Shown here: in pieces, positions 30,649 to 35,348 of the stretch | How the letters are laid out: every line of letters begins with the position of its first letter | How positions within the stretch are numbered: position 1 is the first letter of the stretch | From: Clostridiales bacterium UBA6468 | GTDB taxonomy: Bacteria > Bacillota > Clostridia > Oscillospirales > Oscillospiraceae | Assembly: GCA_002436765.1 (NCBI GenBank) | Contig: DJNI01000066.1 | Span: 16,466-51,813 of the forward strand | Length of the DNA stretch: 35,348 bases | Reading direction: 5' to 3' | The notes under the pieces: model-generated | What the model was told of the DNA's origin: nothing | The model's input: the letters and a program-made list of their open reading frames with translations, nothing else | The model's database searches: none | Program-made: the position numbers and the translations under genes

Positions 30649-32889
30649 ATGGCACGGAAAAAGCAAGAACCCGAAAAAAAGAAAGTAAACACCGACGGCA
30701 TTATGGGTCTGCACGGCTCCACCACGGAGCAGGCCATTTCCGAGACGCTGGAATTAAACTACATGCCCTATGCCATGTCGGTCATCGTTTCCCGGGCAAT
30801 TCCGGAGATCGACGGCTTCAAGCCGTCTCACCGCAAGCTATTGTATACCATGTACAAAATGGGTCTGCTCACCGGCGGGCGGACGAAGTCTGCTAACATC
30901 GTCGGCCAGACCATGCGCCTGAACCCCCACGGTGACGCCGCCATTTATGAGACCATGGTGCGTCTTGCCAAGGGCAACGAGACGCTGCTCCATCCCTTTG
31001 TGGATTCCAAGGGCAACTTCGGCAAGGTGTACTCCCGGGACATGGCCTACGCTGCCGCCCGGTACACCGAGGCCAAGCTGGACCCCATTTGCACCGAGGT
31101 GTTCAAGGACATCGACAGCGACACCGTGGACATGGTGGACAACTACGACGCCACCATGAAGGAGCCGGCGCTGCTGCCCACCACATTCCCCAACGTGCTG
31201 GTTTCGGCCAATCAGGGCATTGCCGTGGGCATGGCGTCCAACATCTGCTCGTTTAACCTGCGGGAGGTGTGCGACACTGCCATTGCCCTGATGAAAAATC
31301 CCGATCACGACATTCTGGAGACCCTGCCCGGCCCGGATTTTTCCACCGGCGGCGAGCTGCTGTTTGACGAAGCCGCCACCCGGGAAATCTATGCCACAGG
31401 CCGGGGCAGCTTCCGTCTCCGGGCAAAATGGCGCTACGTCAAGGACGGCAATCTGATCGAAATCACGGAAATTCCCTACACCACCGCCACGGAAGTTATC
31501 ATGGACAAGGTGGCGGAGCTGATCAAGGCGGGGAAGATCAAAGAAATTTCCGACATGCGGGACGAGACGGACTTGGGCGGCCTGAAGCTGACCATCGACC
31601 TGAAGCGGGGCGTTGACCCGGAGAAGCTGATGCAGAAGCTGTTCCGGCTGACGCCTTTGCAGGACAGCTTCCCTTGCAATTTCAACATCCTCATCGCGGG
31701 AATGCCCCGGGTGATGGGGGTGGGGGAGATTCTGGACGAGTGGACGGCCTGGCGGACGGACTGCGTCAAGCGGCGTATCTTCTTCCAGGTTCAGAAGAAG
31801 GAAGACCGGCTGCACCTGCTGAAGGGTCTGGAGCGGATCCTGCTGGACATCGACAAGGCCATTGCCATCATCCGGGAGACGGAGCTGGAAAATGAGGTCG
31901 TGCCCAACCTGATGATCGGCTTCGGCATTGACGAGATTCAGGCGAATTACGTGGCGGAGATCAAGCTGCGCAACATCAACAAGGAATACATCCTCAAGCA
32001 GACCCGCGCCATCGACGATCTGGAAGGGGAGATCGCCGACCTGAGAGACACCCTGGGTAGCCCCCGGAAGCTGAAAAACGTCATTATTAAGGAGCTGCAG
32101 GCGGTGGCCGACAAGTTCGGCCAGCCCCGGCGAACGGAGATCCTCTACGATGCGCAGGAGGCCGCGCCCGAGGAAGAGGACGACGTGCCGGACTACGGCG
32201 TGACGGTGTTCGTCTCCAAAGAGGGGTATCTGAAAAAGATGACCGCCCAGTCCCTGCGGATGAGCGGCGAGCAGAAATTCAAGGAGGGCGACAGCCTGTC
32301 CTTCTCCAAGGAAACCACCAACAGGGCGGAATTTCTGGTGTTCACCGACCGGTATCAGTGCTATAAGTCCCGCCTTTCCGACTTCGACGACGGCAAGGCG
32401 TCCCAGCTGGGGGACTACCTGCCCCAGAAGCTGGGCTTCGAGCCGGGAGAAAATCTGGTGGCGCTGGTATTCTGCGGGGACTACAAGGGCTTTATCCTGT
32501 TCTTCTTTGAAAACGGCAAGGCGGCGAAGGTTCCCCTGTCCGCCTACGAAACAAAAACCAACCGCAAGAAGCTCACCGGCGCTTACAGCGACAAGAGTCC
32601 GCTGATCAAAGCGGTGGCGCTGGACACGGACGAGCAGATGGCGGTGTACTCCACCGACGGCCGGGCGGCGATCTTCTCCACGGCACAGCTCCTGCCCAAG
32701 ACCACCAGGAACACCCAGGGTGTGGCGGTGATGACGCTGAGAAAGAAGGCGACGCTGCGGGACGCGGTACTGCTGAGCCAGAGCGGAATCGTCAACGAAA
32801 GCCGCTACCGCACCAAGACCATCCCCTCCGCCGGCGCACTGCTGAAGGAAGAGGATTCGGCGGAGAAACAGCAAACCTTTGAGGTGTAA
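30649..32889 (+). CDS. parC: ParC/GyrA-like type IIA topoisomerase cleavage subunit (diverged)
   Basis: The DNA-cleaving subunit paired with the upstream ParE-like protein, 746 residues. The winged-helix/tower core opens with YAMSVIVSRAIPEIDGFKPSHRKLLY. The catalytic tyrosine is Tyr139, preceded by Arg138. The quinolone-pocket loop reads NPHGDAAIYE, with Ala97 and Glu101 at the positions of E. coli GyrA Ser83 and Asp87. The C-terminal part, about 510-735, is a beta-pinwheel-like domain lacking an obvious GyrA box (QRRGG[KR]G), which argues for a topoisomerase IV-like decatenase rather than a gyrase. AAAGGAG precedes the ATG. The gene-family call is firm; ParC rather than GyrA is an inference. 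Confidence 0.88.
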   Translation: MARKKQEPEKKKVNTDGIMGLHGSTTEQAISETLELNYMPYAMSVIVSRAIPEIDGFKPSHRKLLYTMYKMGLLTGGRTKSANIVGQTMRLNPHGDAAIYETMVRLAKGNETLLHPFVDSKGNFGKVYSRDMAYAAARYTEAKLDPICTEVFKDIDSDTVDMVDNYDATMKEPALLPTTFPNVLVSANQGIAVGMASNICSFNLREVCDTAIALMKNPDHDILETLPGPDFSTGGELLFDEAATREIYATGRGSFRLRAKWRYVKDGNLIEITEIPYTTATEVIMDKVAELIKAGKIKEISDMRDETDLGGLKLTIDLKRGVDPEKLMQKLFRLTPLQDSFPCNFNILIAGMPRVMGVGEILDEWTAWRTDCVKRRIFFQVQKKEDRLHLLKGLERILLDIDKAIAIIRETELENEVVPNLMIGFGIDEIQANYVAEIKLRNINKEYILKQTRAIDDLEGEIADLRDTLGSPRKLKNVIIKELQAVADKFGQPRRTEILYDAQEAAPEEEDDVPDYGVTVFVSKEGYLKKMTAQSLRMSGEQKFKEGDSLSFSKETTNRAEFLVFTDRYQCYKSRLSDFDDGKASQLGDYLPQKLGFEPGENLVALVFCGDYKGFILFFFENGKAAKVPLSAYETKTNRKKLTGAYSDKSPLIKAVALDTDEQMAVYSTDGRAAIFSTAQLLPKTTRNTQGVAVMTLRKKATLRDAVLLSQSGIVNESRYRTKTIPSAGALLKEEDSAEKQQTFEV

Positions 32890-32926
32890 AATCGGCCAAA
32901 GAATAAATGGAAAGAAGAGGACGTTT

Positions 32927-33790
32927 ATGCGCAAGATTTGGGAAGATTACCGCTGGATCCTGGCGACGGCTGTGGGAAGCGCGGTTTTCGCGCTGGGGTT
33001 TTCCCTGTTCCTGCAGCCCAATGAGATCAGCCCCGGCGGTATTTCCGGTCTTGCGCTGGTGGCGGTGGCGCTGCTGGGCTGCGGCAGCGTGGGCGTGCTG
33101 ACGATCCTCATCAACCTGCCCTTGTTTATTTTAGGCGGCATGAAGATCGGCAGGCGGTTCTTCTTCGGCAGCCTGATGGGCATGATTCTCAGCTCGGTGC
33201 TGATCGACGCCTTTGCCCAAATCCCCATGCCGCCGGTGGAGCCGCTGCTCAGCGCCCTTTACGGCGGCATGATCTGCGGGCTTGGACTGGGCGTGGTGTT
33301 CATCTGCGGCACCTCCACCGGCGGCTCGGATATCGTGGTGCGTCTGCTGAAGCTTAAGTACCGGGACGTTCCCATCGGCCAGATCTCCATGTGCTTTGAC
33401 TTGGGGGTAGCCATTTTGACGGGCATCGCGTTTCGGGATTTCACCAAGGCGCTGTATACCGGCGTGGCGGTGTTCGTGTCCGGCAAGGTGGTGGACGCCG
33501 TGGTGTACCGGTTCGACTATTCCAAGGTGGCGCTGATCATCACGAAGGAATATGACAAGGTGGCCGAGATGATCGGCACCAGACTGGACAGGGGCGCGAC
33601 CTTCCTGAACGGGGAAGGCTCCTACAGTCACGCGCCGACGAAGGTGGTGCTGACTGCGGTGAAAAAGCAGCAGGTCACGGAGCTGAAGGAGCTTGTCATG
33701 GCCGTTGACCCCACCGCCTTTGTCATTGTGCAGGAGGCGCACCAGGTGCTGGGAGACGGCTTCTCCCATTACTCCAAACAATCGCTGTAG
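32927..33790 (+). CDS. YitT-family membrane protein (DUF161/DUF2179)
   Basis: A 287-residue membrane protein. About five or six hydrophobic segments in residues 10-200 include the conserved LFLQPNEISPGGISGLA block and the GTSTGGSDIV motif (about 140-149). A soluble C-terminal DUF2179 domain is at about 205-285 (YDKVAEMIGTRLDRGATFLNGEGSY), which resembles regulatory nucleotide- or PII-like folds. YitT proteins are widespread in Firmicutes and their transport substrate is not established. I use the ATG at 32927; a longer frame start overlaps the end of parC and lacks a good binding site. It is possibly co-transcribed with the topoisomerase genes. Confidence 0.88.
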   Translation: MRKIWEDYRWILATAVGSAVFALGFSLFLQPNEISPGGISGLALVAVALLGCGSVGVLTILINLPLFILGGMKIGRRFFFGSLMGMILSSVLIDAFAQIPMPPVEPLLSALYGGMICGLGLGVVFICGTSTGGSDIVVRLLKLKYRDVPIGQISMCFDLGVAILTGIAFRDFTKALYTGVAVFVSGKVVDAVVYRFDYSKVALIITKEYDKVAEMIGTRLDRGATFLNGEGSYSHAPTKVVLTAVKKQQVTELKELVMAVDPTAFVIVQEAHQVLGDGFSHYSKQSL

Positions 33791-33816
33791 GAAAGACGCA
33801 AGGAAGGGGAATCCCT

Positions 33817-35001
33817 ATGAAGCAAACGCTATTGCCGCTGCTGCTGGCGCTCAGTCTGCTTTTCACCGGCTGCGGCTGGATGGACGGCCGGTATTCTTCC
33901 GTAACGCCTCACCTGGAACAGCGGCAGAATACCCAGCCGGAGGCGATCGTGGCCTCCGATTATCTGGATCTCATGGACGCGCTGGAGGAAATGATCCAGT
34001 CGGGCAGCGAAAGCGGCGTTATCAACGTGGCGGACTATCCCGCGGACGCCGTGGACGACGGCATGGGAATAGCGATAAAATATGCCACGGAAGCCTACCC
34101 CCTGGGGGCGTATGCCGTGGACGGCATCGTCTATGAGATCGGCGCCAACGGCGGCCTGCCGGCGGTGGCCGTGACCATCGCCTACCGACACAGTCCCATG
34201 GAGATACGGATGATCCGGGAGGTGGCCGACAGCGAGGAAGCGGCAGAGGAGATCGTCAAGGCGCTGAAGGATTTTGACGCCGGCGTAGTCCTGCTGGTGG
34301 ATCGCTATGCCCCCATGGACTTTACCCAGCTGGTGCGGGATCACGCCGAGGAGCACCCGGAGATCGTGATGGAGACCCCTCAGGTGACGGCGGCGGTCTA
34401 CGGTGCCGGAAGCGCCCGGGTGGTGGAGCTGACGTTTGCCTATCAGACGAGCCGGGATTCTCTGCGGCAGATGCAGTCCCAGGTGAAGCCGGTGTTTGAC
34501 GCGGCGTCGCTGTATGTCAGCGGCGACGGAGAAGACCGCCAGAAGCTCTCCCAGCTGTACGCCTTCCTGATGGAGCGCTTTGACTACAAGATCGAGACGT
34601 CCATCACCCCCGCCTACAGCCTGCTGCGCCACGGGGTAGGGGACAGCAGAGCCTTTGCCACGGTGTACGCCGCCATGTGCCGTCTGGCGGGTTTGGAGTG
34701 CATGACGGTGACGGGCACCCACGCAGGCGACCCCTGGACGTGGAACATCGTGCTGGACGACGGACATTATTACCATGTAGACCTGCTGCGTTGCAGCGAG
34801 CTGGGGGGCTATCACGAGTTCACCGATCCGGAAATGTCTGGCTATGTCTGGGACTACACGGCCTATCCGGAGTGCCCGGCCGCGCCCGCAGCTCCGGCCG
34901 CAGAGACCGGCGCCGCTCATGGAACGGAGACAAAGCCCACGGAAGATACGACCCTGCCGCCGGAGGAAACCACGGAACCAACGGAAAACACGGAAGAATA
35001 A
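33817..35001 (+). CDS. Lipoprotein with degenerate transglutaminase-like domain
   Basis: A 394-residue secreted protein anchored by a lipobox (LFTGC, Cys19). The middle, about 40-225, is of unknown fold. Residues about 240-335 align with the transglutaminase-like core (HGVGDSRAFATVYAAMCRLAG, then WTWNIVLDDGHYYHVDL). The expected catalytic Cys is Gly275 and the expected His is Trp307; only the Asp (Asp322) remains, so it should be catalytically inactive. The C-terminal tail (about 350-394) is Pro/Thr/Glu-rich and low in complexity. The ATG follows AAGGAAGGGG. Inactive versions of this fold often serve as protein-interaction or wall-binding domains; that role here is inferred. Confidence 0.75.
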   Translation: MKQTLLPLLLALSLLFTGCGWMDGRYSSVTPHLEQRQNTQPEAIVASDYLDLMDALEEMIQSGSESGVINVADYPADAVDDGMGIAIKYATEAYPLGAYAVDGIVYEIGANGGLPAVAVTIAYRHSPMEIRMIREVADSEEAAEEIVKALKDFDAGVVLLVDRYAPMDFTQLVRDHAEEHPEIVMETPQVTAAVYGAGSARVVELTFAYQTSRDSLRQMQSQVKPVFDAASLYVSGDGEDRQKLSQLYAFLMERFDYKIETSITPAYSLLRHGVGDSRAFATVYAAMCRLAGLECMTVTGTHAGDPWTWNIVLDDGHYYHVDLLRCSELGGYHEFTDPEMSGYVWDYTAYPECPAAPAAPAAETGAAHGTETKPTEDTTLPPEETTEPTENTEE

Positions 35002-35009
35002 AAAAATAC

Positions 35010-35037
35010 TTGACATTTCTGGAAAAACCGCTATAAT
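35010..35037 (+). promoter_or_regulatory. Promoter of tRNA-Gly
   Basis: Consensus -35 TTGACA (35010-35015), 16-base spacer and consensus -10 TATAAT (35032-35037), 15 bases before the tRNA. Confidence 0.9.
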
Positions 35038-35051
35038 AAGCTCTGTTCCGT

Positions 35052-35127
35052 GCGGGCGTAGCTCATCCGGTAGAGCGCCACCTTGCCAAGGTGGAGGTAG
35101 CGAGTTCGAGCCTCGTCGCCCGCTCCA
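35052..35127 (+). tRNA. tRNA-Gly (anticodon GCC)
   Basis: A complete cloverleaf: acceptor GCGGGCG with CGCCCGC, D stem GCTC/GAGC, anticodon stem CCACC/GGTGG with loop TTGCCAA (anticodon at 35085-35087), T stem GCGAG/CTCGT with loop TTCGAGC, discriminator T, and an encoded CCA at 35125-35127. Confidence 0.98.
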
Positions 35128-35132
35128 AAAGT

Positions 35133-35163
35133 ACCGCCCTTGCCTATCAGGCAAGGGCGGTTT
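35133..35163 (+). terminator. Intrinsic terminator of tRNA-Gly
   Basis: A perfect 12-base stem (ACCGCCCTTGCC and complement) with loop TATCA, followed by TT. It lies 5 bases after the CCA. The structured repeat begins at its 3' foot. Confidence 0.88.
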
Positions 35164-35310
35164 AAACTGTCAAAAAGGCCAACGGCCTTTTTGACAAGGG
35201 GCTTGCAGTGTGCCATGCGCACTCCTTGGCCGCTTGTGGCGGCCAACTTGAACACTTCGCAGCTTGTAAGGTATTTTATTCCGGGTACACGCCCCGGCAT
35301 AAAATGATTG
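35163..35310. repeat. Structured intergenic repeat, copy 2
   Basis: Matches the repeat at 17916-18080: TGTCAAAAAGGCC/AAC/GGCCTTTTTGACA hairpin at 35169-35197, then GGGGCTTGCAGTG and ACTTCGCAGCTTG blocks, and a stem at 35273-35305 with changes that keep the pairing of the other copy. It carries an extra inserted hairpin, TTGGCCGC/GCGGCCAA at 35226-35246. It starts directly after a terminator, as the first copy does. Confidence 0.75.
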
Positions 35311-35348
35311 AAGGAACCTCTGAATCAATCGTCTGCGGCTGTGAGCGG
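35311..35348. repeat. MITE-like palindromic repeat, copy 2 (cut by window end)
   Basis: Thirty-eight bases nearly identical (two differences) to 14105-14141 plus one flanking base, including the end GGAACCTCTGA. It begins immediately after the structured repeat. Its second half lies outside the window. Confidence 0.75.

Noticed and set aside
30838..32934. A 698-codon open frame antisense to parC
   Set aside because: A shadow of a well-supported topoisomerase gene, with no family motifs.
1..35348. CRISPR array, insertion sequence or rRNA operon
   Set aside because: No regularly spaced repeats, transposase gene or rRNA sequence was seen on reading both strands. The two repeat families are dispersed, not arrayed.

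Overview
The window looks like a GC-rich member of the Clostridia, most likely the gut Oscillospiraceae/Ruminococcaceae. This is an inference from gene content and style: strong GGAGG ribosome binding sites, an FMN riboswitch on an ECF riboflavin transporter, an SdpR/SdpI-type operon, a second diverged topoisomerase IIA pair, and ferredoxin-type aldo/keto reductases. No species can be named from sequence alone.

Positions 1 to about 8,100-8,230 are one end of an integrative and conjugative element, visibly more AT-rich than the rest and read entirely leftward. From its boundary inward it carries two small DUF6462/DUF5348-type genes, a further DUF5348 gene, a winged-helix-like protein, an ArpU-like regulator, a VirB2-like pilin candidate, a VirB6/TrbL-like channel protein, and a C40 peptidase with a 3D domain that runs off the window. 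Each separately initiated gene here is preceded by an intrinsic-terminator-like hairpin close to its ribosome binding site, which suggests attenuation or antitermination control. The element abuts the 3' end of lysS.

Positions 8,233-15,240 are leftward chromosomal operons: greA-lysS from one strong promoter; an sdpR-sdpI-like-yhfC operon with a perfect palindromic operator; two nitroreductases followed by a PPC/DUF296 protein; and ribU under an FMN riboswitch. A short palindromic repeat lies between the nitroreductases and ribU.

From 15,285 a leftward DUF4830 protein diverges from a rightward RsuA-type pseudouridine synthase. Everything after is rightward: a CdaR/PucR-type regulator; a structured repeat; ftsE-ftsX with two EnvC-like M23 peptidases and a C-terminal processing protease, a likely divisome-controlled wall-remodelling module; proB-proA-proC, which together cover the three steps from glutamate to proline; an aldo/keto reductase with two cysteine clusters and a histidine phosphatase; a ParE/ParC-like topoisomerase pair; a YitT-family membrane protein; a lipoprotein with a degenerate transglutaminase-like fold; and tRNA-Gly(GCC).

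Two repeat families each occur twice. One is a roughly 150-bp structured element placed directly after terminators (17,916-18,080 and 35,163-35,310). The other is a 79-bp palindrome (14,106-14,184, with a second copy cut by the window end). No insertion sequence, CRISPR array or rRNA gene was seen.
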